Shown here: positions 1 through 6,288 of the stretch, piece by piece
Layout of the letters: the number at the start of each line of letters is the position of its first letter
How positions within the stretch are numbered: position 1 is the first letter of the stretch
Source: Lachnospira sp. UBA4285
GTDB lineage: Bacteria > Bacillota > Clostridia > Lachnospirales > Lachnospiraceae
Direction: 5' to 3'
DNA length: 29,718 nt
Assembly: GCA_002394965.1 (NCBI GenBank)
Contig: DGVL01000118.1
Span: 1-29,718, forward strand
Position numbers and translations under genes: made by a program
Notes under the pieces: generated by a model
What the model was told of the DNA's origin: nothing
Seen by the model: the letters and a program-made list of their open reading frames with translations, nothing else
Database searches by the model: none

Positions 1-158
1 CAGCCGGATTCCAAGTGGACACAAAGCGCATCGGGATTCAAGCCCGAACCTGCATTCACGTCGCGGATCTCCTGAAGGATGCGGGGGATGATGCCAAAAT
101 CTGCGTTCAGTGGCTTCGCGTGCTGACAGGGAAGCCGACCTTCCTTCTTCAGTTTCAT
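1..158 (-). CDS. Unassigned partial reading frame at the window edge
   Basis: A minus-strand frame starts with ATG at 158 and stays open to the left edge, about 52 codons (MKLKKEGRLPCQHAKPLN...). Its third-position GC is about 65%, similar to real genes here. I do not recognise the product. No convincing ribosome binding site precedes the ATG. A plus-strand frame from position 3 to the TAA near 176 is also open and equally plausible by base composition, so the strand is uncertain. It could be the end of a real gene continuing to the left, a remnant, or chance. Confidence 0.2.
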   Translation of the reverse strand, partial: MKLKKEGRLPCQHAKPLNADFGIIPRILQEIRDVNAGSGLNPDALCVHLESG

Positions 159-206
159 AGAACCGTTTTTGCGTAAAGAGCTTCGTGTTCAGTTCTTTCA
201 GCGGGG

Positions 207-235
207 TTGTAATAGATCATTCGGAAGACTATACT
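207..235 (+). promoter_or_regulatory. Sigma-70-type promoter for the amidohydrolase
   Basis: TTGTAA (207-212), a 17-base spacer and TATACT (230-235) fit a housekeeping promoter. Transcription would start near 242, giving a leader of about 120 bases before the ATG at 363. The hairpin at 245-295 would be at the very 5' end of that leader. Confidence 0.5.
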
Positions 236-244
236 ACAGGCTGA

Positions 245-295
245 GTACCAAAAGCCGGACTTGATTCGCATCGCGGAGGGATCCGGCTTTTGTAC
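245..295 (+). terminator. Terminator-like hairpin in the amidohydrolase leader
   Basis: The arms CAAAAGCCGGA (249-259) and TCCGGCTTTTG (282-292) are perfectly complementary. With one bulged base (C248) they extend by GTA/TAC to 245 and 295. The loop is 22 bases. The T-run lies inside the right arm and there is no T-tract after it, so strong intrinsic termination is not certain. It could act as a 5' stabiliser, an attenuator, or a bidirectional terminator for an upstream gene. Confidence 0.4.
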
Positions 296-362
296 TATCG
301 TATGTCAGGCTTCGTGCGTCAGGCAAGGGGCTGGAAGCACAGGAAAGAACAGGAGGCGTTTT

Positions 363-1676
363 ATGAAATATTTATTCACGGATGCCCGTCTTCTGGACGG
401 CAGGTTAAATGATAAACAGAAGATGCCGGTGCAGGAGCACATGTCCATCGCTGTTGACGGAGAAAAGATCACCGGAATCTACCGGGATGGCGATGCCCCG
501 CAGGAAGGTTACACAAAAGTTGACTTGAAGGGCAAATATCTGATGCCGGGTCTCATCAACATGCACGTGCACACCATCGGACGCGGCGAGGCGCCGAAGC
601 CGGTCACGGGCAAGGTGGACTACAAGGCGATCTTCAGCGCGCTGACGGCGACAGAGGAGAAGAAGCAGGAGACACTGAAGATGGTTCTTGGAATCCTGAA
701 GATGCACCTGTACAGCGGTGTCACGACACTGCGCACGGTCGGCGGTCTGCAGGACTTGGACGGCATCGCAAGAGACATGATCGCGGAAGGCAAGGCCGAG
801 GGCCCGCGCGTCCTCTCCTGCAACACGGCGATCTCTGTTCCGGGCGGCCACATGGCCGGATCGGTCGCGACGGAGTCCGCAAGTGTTGAAGATGCTCTGA
901 AGGATCTGGACAAGATCATCGCCTCGAAGGTCGACTGGGTCAAGCTCATGATCACGGGCGGCGTCATGGATGCCTCCGCCGAGGGAGAACCCGGTGTGCT
1001 GCGCATGCCGCCGGAGATGGTGAAGGCTGTCTGCGACAAGGCACATTCGCTCGGCTACAGGGTATGCTCGCATGTGGAGAGCCCGGAGGGCGTGCGCGTC
1101 GCGCTCGAGAACGGCGTCGACACTATCGAGCACGGCGCAAAGCCGGATCAGCGCATCATCGATCTGTTCAAGGAGAGAGGCGCTGCGGATATCTGCACGA
1201 TCTCCCCGGCAGCCCCGTATGCTCTGATGCCGGATTCCATGACCCACAGCGGGGAGATTGGTCAGAAAAACGGCGGCATCGTCATGCACGGCATCATTGA
1301 CTGTGCAAGGGCGTGCCTTGACAACGGCATCCCGGTCGGCCTCGGAACCGACGCAGCCTGCAACTTCATCACGCCGTATGATATGTGGCGCGAACTGGAT
1401 TACTTTGTGAAGTACGACAAGGTGTCCCATGATTTTGCCCTTCACACCGCCACGCAAGTCAACGCGCAGATCCTGCACCTGGATGATCAGATCGGAACGG
1501 TCGAGACCGGCAAATGTGCGGATTTCCTCGTGACGGAGTACAATCCGCTCGATGATTTTGCCGCCATGAGACAGCCGGCTATGGTTGTCGCGAAGGGCCG
1601 CATCATTGACAAGCCGGTCATTGACAGACTCCCGGATGTGGACAAGGCACTGGACGATCTGAGAGCCGAGATCTGA
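363..1676 (+). CDS. Imidazolonepropionase-like metal-dependent amidohydrolase
   Basis: This 437-residue enzyme belongs to the amidohydrolase superfamily, subgroup near imidazolonepropionase and prolidase-type hydrolases, and should hydrolyse a cyclic or linear amide. Expected metal ligands are all visible: HxH at His68/His70 after a strand ending PGLIN, Lys194 (candidate carboxylated lysine) in VKLMITGG, His237 in CSHVES, His257 in IEHGAK and Asp330 in GLGTDAA. The C-terminal beta domain ends with the usual G-K-x-A-D-F pattern. The ATG at 363 follows AGGAGG (351-356) at good spacing; the same frame is open back to a TTG at 261, but that stretch overlaps the leader hairpin and looks non-coding. 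It is a single-gene unit with its own promoter. The substrate cannot be told from sequence. Confidence 0.93.
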   Translation: MKYLFTDARLLDGRLNDKQKMPVQEHMSIAVDGEKITGIYRDGDAPQEGYTKVDLKGKYLMPGLINMHVHTIGRGEAPKPVTGKVDYKAIFSALTATEEKKQETLKMVLGILKMHLYSGVTTLRTVGGLQDLDGIARDMIAEGKAEGPRVLSCNTAISVPGGHMAGSVATESASVEDALKDLDKIIASKVDWVKLMITGGVMDASAEGEPGVLRMPPEMVKAVCDKAHSLGYRVCSHVESPEGVRVALENGVDTIEHGAKPDQRIIDLFKERGAADICTISPAAPYALMPDSMTHSGEIGQKNGGIVMHGIIDCARACLDNGIPVGLGTDAACNFITPYDMWRELDYFVKYDKVSHDFALHTATQVNAQILHLDDQIGTVETGKCADFLVTEYNPLDDFAAMRQPAMVVAKGRIIDKPVIDRLPDVDKALDDLRAEI

Positions 1677-1678
1677 GG

Positions 1679-1804
1679 CTTAAGGCCGCAGCAGACAAGA
1701 CGGCCAACATGTATGTCGGATATCTGAATGTGACGCCGGAAGACGCCGCCTCGCAGATGATCACGCAGGGATCGGCCGTGCTGAAGGCGAAAGCTTCTTC
1801 GTAA
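1679..1804 (+). pseudogene. Orphan C-terminal coding remnant
   Basis: Directly after the amidohydrolase stop, a different frame encodes about 41 residues ending in TAA at 1802-1804 (LKAAADKTANMYVGYLNVTP... ...AVLKAKASS). About 71% of third codon positions are G or C, as in genes here, and the peptide has a natural composition. No start codon or ribosome binding site fits, because upstream the frame runs inside the amidohydrolase gene. The first hairpin of the array follows, as a terminator would. I read it as the 3' end of a lost gene. The family is not recognised. Confidence 0.4.
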
Positions 1805-1812
1805 GAGAACAT

Positions 1813-1852
1813 GCAGCGGAATTCGTAAAAAGCACGTCTTCCGCTGCTTTTT
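1813..1852 (+). terminator. Intrinsic terminator (array unit 1)
   Basis: GCAGCGGAA (1813-1821) pairs perfectly with TTCCGCTGC (1839-1847), followed by five T (1848-1852). A second perfect 10-base pairing, CGTAAAAAGC (1824-1833) with GCTTTTTACG (1846-1855), uses the loop and the T-run, so the two stems compete or form a pseudoknot. It most likely ends transcripts from the amidohydrolase or its orphan tail. Confidence 0.6.
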
Positions 1853-1872
1853 ACGGATAACCGCAAGACGGG

Positions 1873-1915
1873 TGCAACGGAAAGCAAAGGAGAGCTGGCT
1901 TTTCGTTGCATTTTT
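1873..1915 (+). terminator. Intrinsic terminator (array unit 2)
   Basis: TGCAACGGAAAGC (1873-1885) pairs with GCTTTTCGTTGCA (1898-1910), with one G-U pair, followed by five T (1911-1915). The loop is about 12 bases and purine-rich. Confidence 0.55.
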
Positions 1916-1935
1916 CAGGGGGAAAGCACAGAGTG

Positions 1936-1979
1936 TGCAACGGAAACCGGGAAATTTCCTGGCTCCGTTGCATTTTTTT
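1936..1979 (+). terminator. Intrinsic terminator (array unit 3), strongest of the set
   Basis: TGCAACGGA (1936-1944) pairs with TCCGTTGCA (1964-1972). The interior CCGGGAAA / TTTCCTGG (1947-1962) is also nearly self-complementary, so the hairpin is almost loop-free on paper. Seven T follow (1973-1979). Confidence 0.65.
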
Positions 1980-2154
1980 GGTAAATCAGCCAAAACGTGC
2001 AACGGGATCGAGGGGGAATTTCAGTTTCGCTGCACGTTACCTGTGAGAGGGTGAAAAAGTGCAACGGAAAGTCAGCGGCAAATGGAATACCGTTGCATCG
2101 CTCCCGCTTCTTCCGCCTATCTCCCCGCGGCCAGAGCGGTTTTACATAAAATTT

Positions 2155-2195
2155 GAATTCCGGAAGAAGTAATAAAGACGGAATTCCGCTATAAT
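2155..2195 (+). promoter_or_regulatory. Probable mgtE promoter with overlapping inverted repeat
   Basis: A perfect TATAAT (2190-2195) lies 45 bases upstream of the mgtE ATG. The -35 position at 17-base spacing (AAGTAA, 2167-2172) is poor, so activation or an unusual promoter is possible. GAATTCCG (2155-2162) and CGGAATTC (2179-2186) form an inverted repeat that brackets the -35 region, a typical place for an operator. I saw no M-box (magnesium riboswitch) in the short leader. Confidence 0.4.
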
Positions 2196-2240
2196 ATAAG
2201 GAATGACGGAAGCACAGGAGCCATCAGCGGGAGAGTGGGT

Positions 2241-3617
2241 ATGAGTGAGGAAGAGGAAAGAAAAGGATCAGCCGGCGAGGGAGAAACGGAGGCAGTAACG
2301 CTTCTGTCTCTTATTGAGAGGCAGGACGCAGACGGACTGCACCGCTACTTTGACGCCAGAGAGCCGATCGATATCGCGCAGGAGGCGGAAGAGCTCTCGG
2401 ACGAGGACCTGGCGAAACTCCCGGATATGCTCACGGACGATGAGATGGCGGCTCTGATGGAGGAGTCGGACGACGACGAGCGGATCCGGATCGCGCACAT
2501 GCTGGACAACCGCAGGCTGCTGCTGGCTTTCCACTACATGCAGAAGGATGATATCGTAGATATCCTCGGTGACTTTCCGACCGGGCGGCAGAAGGAAGTC
2601 ATCAATCTCATGAAGACGGATGACCGGAAGATCATCACGGACCTTCTGAAGTATCCGGAGGATTCGGCCGGCGGTATCATGACGACCGGTTACCTGGTCC
2701 TGAAAGAGGAGAGAACGGTCGAACAGGGGCTGGAGCGGATCCGCGAAGTGGGCCCGAAGACCGAGTATATCGACACGATCTACATACTGGATGAGCACCG
2801 GAAGCTGGTCGGGCAGATCGGGCTGCGGGATCTGCTCTCCTCGCCCAGAAGCACGTTGATCCGCGACATCATGGATCGCCATGTGATCTCTGTCACACCG
2901 GAGACCGACCAGGAGGAGGCGGCCAGACTGGTATCCCGCTATGACCTGAAGGCGCTTCCGGTCGCAAGCCGTGGCCAGATGCTGGGCATCATCACCCTCG
3001 ATGATATCATCGACGTCATCGTAGACGAGGCGGACGAGGATATCCTTCAGATGGGCGGTGTCAACAAGGAGGAATCGCTGGACACCCCGATGTGGGAGTC
3101 TGTGAAGATGCGCCTCCCGTGGCTGCTTGTCAATCTGCTCACGGCCTTTCTGGCGTCCGCAGTTGTCAAGGGGTTCGAGGACACCATATCCAAGGTCGTC
3201 GCTCTCTCGGCGATCATGACCATTATCAGCGGTATGGGCGGAAATGCCGGCACGCAGACGATGTCCATCGTCGTGCGGCACCTTTCCAAGGAAGACATCG
3301 ACTGGAAGACTTTCTGGCATGACCTCGGAAAGGAACTGATGGTCGGCCTGATCGACGGCGCTGTAAACGGCGCCGTCACAGGACTGGTTGTTCTGGTCAT
3401 GTATCACAACGTCTATCTCTTCCCGATCGTGCTGATGTCCATGATCGGCAACCTGCTTGTCGCGGGCATCTTCGGGCTTTTCGTCCCGGTTTTGATCCAG
3501 AAGTGCCATGCCGATCCGGCGATCGCCAGCTCGATCTTCCTGACGACCGCAACGGACTGCCTGGGATTCTTCATCTTCCTGGGCCTGGCCCAGATCTTTA
3601 TGCCGCTTCTCGTGTGA
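2241..3617 (+). CDS. mgtE: MgtE-family magnesium channel
   Basis: This 458-residue inner-membrane protein should be a Mg2+-gated Mg2+ channel. Domain order is as expected: an acidic N-terminal helical MgtE_N domain (about 20-130), two CBS domains (about 140-260), a plug-helix region, and five membrane segments from about 290. The family signature MGGNAGTQTM lies in the second membrane segment and the conserved Asp of TATDCLGFF lies in the last one. Length is normal. The ATG at 2241 follows GGGAG (2229-2233) at 7 bases; a GTG at 2235 is in frame but overlaps this site. It stands alone, with the hairpin array upstream and a convergent hydrolase downstream. Confidence 0.95.
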   Translation: MSEEEERKGSAGEGETEAVTLLSLIERQDADGLHRYFDAREPIDIAQEAEELSDEDLAKLPDMLTDDEMAALMEESDDDERIRIAHMLDNRRLLLAFHYMQKDDIVDILGDFPTGRQKEVINLMKTDDRKIITDLLKYPEDSAGGIMTTGYLVLKEERTVEQGLERIREVGPKTEYIDTIYILDEHRKLVGQIGLRDLLSSPRSTLIRDIMDRHVISVTPETDQEEAARLVSRYDLKALPVASRGQMLGIITLDDIIDVIVDEADEDILQMGGVNKEESLDTPMWESVKMRLPWLLVNLLTAFLASAVVKGFEDTISKVVALSAIMTIISGMGGNAGTQTMSIVVRHLSKEDIDWKTFWHDLGKELMVGLIDGAVNGAVTGLVVLVMYHNVYLFPIVLMSMIGNLLVAGIFGLFVPVLIQKCHADPAIASSIFLTTATDCLGFFIFLGLAQIFMPLLV

Positions 3618-3648
3618 GACAGCGGGCCCCTGTGAGACAGTGGACCCC
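3613..3648 (+). repeat. 18-base tandem duplication at the mgtE stop codon
   Basis: TGTGAGACAGCGGGCCCC (3613-3630) is followed at once by TGTGAGACAGTGGACCCC (3631-3648), with 16 of 18 bases identical. The first copy carries the mgtE TGA, and the second repeats an in-frame TGA. It looks like a replication-slippage duplication and has no evident function. Confidence 0.6.
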
Positions 3649-3664
3649 GGAAACATCCGGACTG

Positions 3665-4753
3665 TCAGGATCTGAGCCAGAAGTCCACGCACGCGTCCAG
3701 CCACCCGCCGACCTCAAGGCCTGTTCCCAGTCCGAAGGAGTGGCCGCCTGTCCTGCCGATGCGCGTGATGTGCGGTACGCCAAGCTGCGTGAGCTTCTTG
3801 TCAAGCGCCTTCGTGTTGGCAATCGGAACCACAGGGTCGTCCTCATTGGCCACAAGGTACGTCTTTGGATATGTAGCGTCGATAAAGTCAAGAAGCTCGT
3901 AGGGAGCCAGAGAGGCTTCACTCACGAGAGGGCCTCCCACGCGGCGAAGGAATGCGGCGGCGCCGGCTTTGGCTGCAGATCCTTCCGGTGCGGCTTTGTA
4001 CGCTGCAAAGGACGCCTTGTTGCTGACGACCGTGTAGCCGAGCGCGATGAGCTCAGGCTTCGCCACATCGGCTCCCGGCCAGCGCTGCGCCCCGCCGGCG
4101 CCGTTGGGAATGTCGGCCGGCGCGCTGTTCCAGCCAAAATTCAGGCTCCCGGCCTCGGAAGCGATCACGGCGCCTGCGGAGAATCCTGCCAGCATGTAGC
4201 GGCCCGGCAGGACGTCAAACTGCCCGGCGTTTTCGTCGATATAGCGGATCGCGCGGTACATGTCCTCCAGAGGCTTTGGCATCAGCGGCTCCTGCTTCAC
4301 CCGGTAATACAGGACAAATGCCGGAATCCCCTTCTCGTTAAGCGCCGCGGCGATGGACTCGCCCTCGACGAATCCCCACTGACGGTTGAATCCGCCTCCC
4401 GGGATCACCAGCGCATAGGGCTTCGGACCTGCGTCGTCACGGTTCTTTCCGCTGCTTTTCGCCGGAAAGTACAGCAGTTTCACGCGCGCAAGGTCCCAGT
4501 TGGCGAGCCGCTCCTCATCACGGTAAATATCCCGGACCAGTGTCGCGCCGCCTTTCCCGTCGGAGGCAGCAAGCTCTTCCATGCGGTGAAGCCCCTGTAC
4601 AAATCCGACGGTATTAAATCCGAATTCCGAGAGCTTCGCAAAACAGCGGTCCGGCGTCATGTCGGTGAAAATATAGTCCGCCAGTGCGCCGTATGCGCCG
4701 GAGCGGATCAGATCGGCGATTGTCATGTCTGGTTTGATTTCTGTATACTGCAT
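3665..4753 (-). CDS. Cytoplasmic alpha/beta-hydrolase (esterase/acetylesterase-like)
   Basis: A 362-residue alpha/beta-hydrolase resembling the BD-FAE / acetyl-esterase group. The oxyanion motif IPGGGF is at about 117-122, the nucleophile is Ser192 in GFSAG, the acid is probably Asp305 or Asp306 in NEDDPVVP, and the base is His338 in TGGHSFG. No signal peptide or membrane segment is seen, so it should act in the cytoplasm. The first 90 or so residues are an extra helical region before the hydrolase fold. The ATG at 4753 follows AAGGAGA at about 7 bases. It is divergent from the exported esterase at 4875 and convergent with mgtE. Removal of acyl groups from imported sugars is a reasonable guess only. 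Confidence 0.85.
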   Translation of the reverse strand: MQYTEIKPDMTIADLIRSGAYGALADYIFTDMTPDRCFAKLSEFGFNTVGFVQGLHRMEELAASDGKGGATLVRDIYRDEERLANWDLARVKLLYFPAKSSGKNRDDAGPKPYALVIPGGGFNRQWGFVEGESIAAALNEKGIPAFVLYYRVKQEPLMPKPLEDMYRAIRYIDENAGQFDVLPGRYMLAGFSAGAVIASEAGSLNFGWNSAPADIPNGAGGAQRWPGADVAKPELIALGYTVVSNKASFAAYKAAPEGSAAKAGAAAFLRRVGGPLVSEASLAPYELLDFIDATYPKTYLVANEDDPVVPIANTKALDKKLTQLGVPHITRIGRTGGHSFGLGTGLEVGGWLDACVDFWLRS

Positions 4754-4790
4754 AGTGATCTCTCCTTAAAGAACGGTTACTCCAGCTCTC

Positions 4791-4819
4791 ATAATACGAT
4801 TGAAACGTCTGTATTTCCA
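4791..4819 (-). promoter_or_regulatory. Weak candidate promoter for the cytoplasmic hydrolase
   Basis: On the minus strand, TGGAAA (4819-4814), a 17-base spacer and TATTAT (4796-4791) make a possible promoter, about 38 bases upstream of the ATG. The -35 matches 4 of 6 and the -10 matches 5 of 6. No clear promoter was found for the divergent lipoprotein gene. Confidence 0.3.
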
Positions 4820-4874
4820 CAGAATTTCTGCCTTGTGGTATTCATCATGGAATAAATGCAGGAGAAGCAGTAAG

Positions 4875-6014
4875 ATGAAACGTATGAAAACAATAAAAAA
4901 ACATTCTCAGACCGCGAAGCGGCCTAAAACGGTTTGCAGAAGAGGAGCAGCCGTTGTGCTGGCGGCTGCCGCCGGCGCCGCGCTGCTTGCCGGATGCGGA
5001 AACGGGACCGGGACAGACGGCGGCGCAGCTGCTCCTCTCGCATCGGAATCCGGCACGCAGCCCGGAGGCTCTGAAACACAGACGGAACAGCTGGCGTCCG
5101 CCACGCCGAAGGTGGCTGTGCCGGCCTTTACCGCGGATTTTGAGCCGCTCACACACGGCGATGCGTCGCAGATTGCACAGACCGTTGTATATGGCAGCGG
5201 CGGCGCGTACGACGACACGGACTTCAGCGTCTCGGACGGGTATGCTTCGGAGCGGGACGACGTGACATACGGCGAGTACATCACCGGGGTGACGTACTTC
5301 TCGCAGACGGCGGGCATGGAGAAGACATTTAATATCGTCCTTCCGGCCGGATATGACGAGGACGTGAGCTATCCGGTTCTGTATCTGCTGCACGGGTACA
5401 ACGGAGATCCGAACGAATGGAACGCGGCGCGGGTGGTCTGCGGAAATCTGCAGGCGTCCGGCCAGATGCCGCCCTGCATCATCGTCATGCCGGACCTCTG
5501 GACTTCGCAGGAATCAAAGGACGGCGCCAGCTTCATGGACTGGATCAGCGCTTTCTCTGCCTTCCCGCAGGATCTGACAGAGGATCTCATGCCATATATT
5601 AATTCCCATTACAGCGTGGCCACAGGCAAAGAAAACACTGCGATCCTGGGACTTTCCATGGGCGGCGAACAGGCTCTTGTGGCGGCATTTGAAAATCCGG
5701 GCGTGTTCGGCTATGTCGGGGCCCTTGCGCCGATGACAGGCGCCATCGATACGGGCGGCGCTTCCCGGTTTGTGACATCCGGGCTGAAGGAGCTGAATAT
5801 GGAAGACCCGGACGACATTCCGTACTACATTATGCAGAATTATGACACGGAAGAGCCGTGGGACAAAGAAGCGACCGACGCCTACCGGGTGAGCATGACG
5901 GAAAACGGGATCCCGAATGCATTCTACATCCTTGCGGGCACCGGCCACGACGGAAACACCTGGGTCCCGGGGCTGTACAACTTTGCCGGGAGGATATTCC
6001 GGTATGGAAGATGA
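4875..6014 (+). CDS. Exported lipoprotein esterase (putative esterase D / CE1-like)
   Basis: This 379-residue protein has a long basic N-terminus, an alanine-rich signal segment and a lipobox ending LLAG-Cys41, so it should be lipid-anchored outside the membrane. A Thr/Ser/Gly/Glu-rich linker (about 42-80) leads to a putative-esterase (PF00756-type) domain: YLLHGYNG at about 170-177, nucleophile Ser261 in GLSMGG, and His358 in AGTGHDG. The family includes feruloyl and acetyl-xylan esterases; the substrate here is unknown. The ATG at 4875 follows AGGAG (4860-4864) at 10 bases; an in-frame ATG at 4800 lacks a binding site. The next gene's start overlaps its stop, so the two are translationally coupled. 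Confidence 0.9.
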   Translation: MKRMKTIKKHSQTAKRPKTVCRRGAAVVLAAAAGAALLAGCGNGTGTDGGAAAPLASESGTQPGGSETQTEQLASATPKVAVPAFTADFEPLTHGDASQIAQTVVYGSGGAYDDTDFSVSDGYASERDDVTYGEYITGVTYFSQTAGMEKTFNIVLPAGYDEDVSYPVLYLLHGYNGDPNEWNAARVVCGNLQASGQMPPCIIVMPDLWTSQESKDGASFMDWISAFSAFPQDLTEDLMPYINSHYSVATGKENTAILGLSMGGEQALVAAFENPGVFGYVGALAPMTGAIDTGGASRFVTSGLKELNMEDPDDIPYYIMQNYDTEEPWDKEATDAYRVSMTENGIPNAFYILAGTGHDGNTWVPGLYNFAGRIFRYGR

Positions 6015-6288
6015 GATGTATTATGTGTACCTGCTGCGCTGTGCTGACGGGACGCTGTACTGCGGTAGTACCAACAATCTGCAGCGGCGCGTGAAGATGC
6101 ACAACAGCGGCCGGGGCGCGAAGTACACGAAAGCCCGGCGCCCGGTGCAGCTCGTGTACTGGGAGGCTGCCGGGGCAAAGCCTGACGCCCTGCGCCGCGA
6201 GGCTGCCGTCAAGAGGCTGACCAGGCAGCGGAAGCTGGAATTGGTCAGAGCGTTTTCAGAAGATGGCGGGCATGGAGAATCAGAATGA
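6004..6288 (+). CDS. Small GIY-YIG domain protein (UPF0213/YhbQ-YazA type)
   Basis: A 94-residue protein made of a single GIY-YIG nuclease-like domain. YVYLL and LYCGSTNNLQRR stand for the two name motifs, and the conserved YWE and a Lys/Arg-rich C-terminal helix (RREAAVKRLTRQRKLEL) follow. Stand-alone members of this size are common in bacteria, and their function is not settled; a DNA-acting role is assumed from the fold. The ATG at 6004 follows GGGAGG (5988-5993) at 10 bases and overlaps the end of the esterase gene by 11 bases; ATG 6016 is an alternative start. Its TGA overlaps the next ATG (ATGA at 6285-6288). Confidence 0.88.
   Translation: MEDEMYYVYLLRCADGTLYCGSTNNLQRRVKMHNSGRGAKYTKARRPVQLVYWEAAGAKPDALRREAAVKRLTRQRKLELVRAFSEDGGHGESE

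Larger units (their letters stand above)
1812..2097 (+). repeat. Five-unit array of 37-38-base hairpins, period 62 bases
   Basis: Five inverted-repeat units begin at 1812, 1873, 1936, 1998 and 2060 and end at 1848, 1910, 1972, 2034 and 2097. Each has a left arm TGCARCGG(G/A)A and a right arm ending CGYTGCA (CGCTGCT in unit 1). Loops differ in sequence, and the gaps between units are 24-25 bases and also differ. Unit 1 has a compensated change in the arm (CAGCGG with CCGCTG), which suggests pairing is conserved. The 62-base period is close to six helical turns. Units 1-3 are followed by T-runs; units 4 and 5 are not. I cannot assign it to a named repeat family. Confidence 0.75.

Noticed and set aside
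1..200. Transposase or integrase fragment at the left edge
   Set aside because: Neither open frame shows a motif I can name, and no terminal inverted repeat is visible, so it is reported only as unassigned.
261..362. TTG start giving a 34-residue N-terminal extension of the amidohydrolase
   Set aside because: It lies in the leader with the hairpin, has unnatural composition, and the ATG at 363 has an ideal AGGAGG site.
1487..2054. Protein-coding frames on both strands through the hairpin array (with recurring FRCT or QRK peptides)
   Set aside because: The recurring peptides come from translating the repeated half-sites, and there is no ribosome binding site or family likeness.
1812..2097. 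CRISPR array
   Set aside because: The conserved parts are 8-13-base half-sites in alternating orientation, not a 23-40-base direct repeat. Gaps are 24-25 bases, and no cas gene is present.
1812..2097. Type III toxin-antitoxin RNA (ToxI-like repeats)
   Set aside because: The period of 62 bases and palindromic units do not fit the known tandem repeats, and no ToxN-like gene is adjacent.
2100..2240. M-box magnesium riboswitch before mgtE
   Set aside because: The space between the promoter and ATG is only about 40 bases, and I saw no matching multi-stem layout upstream.
2268..3704. Long minus-strand frame opposite mgtE
   Set aside because: Its His/Asp/Arg-rich product is typical of an antisense shadow of a GC-rich gene, and mgtE is unmistakable.
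3503..4855. Long plus-strand frame opposite the cytoplasmic hydrolase
   Set aside because: It is a shadow frame. The minus-strand protein has a complete catalytic triad and a good ribosome binding site.
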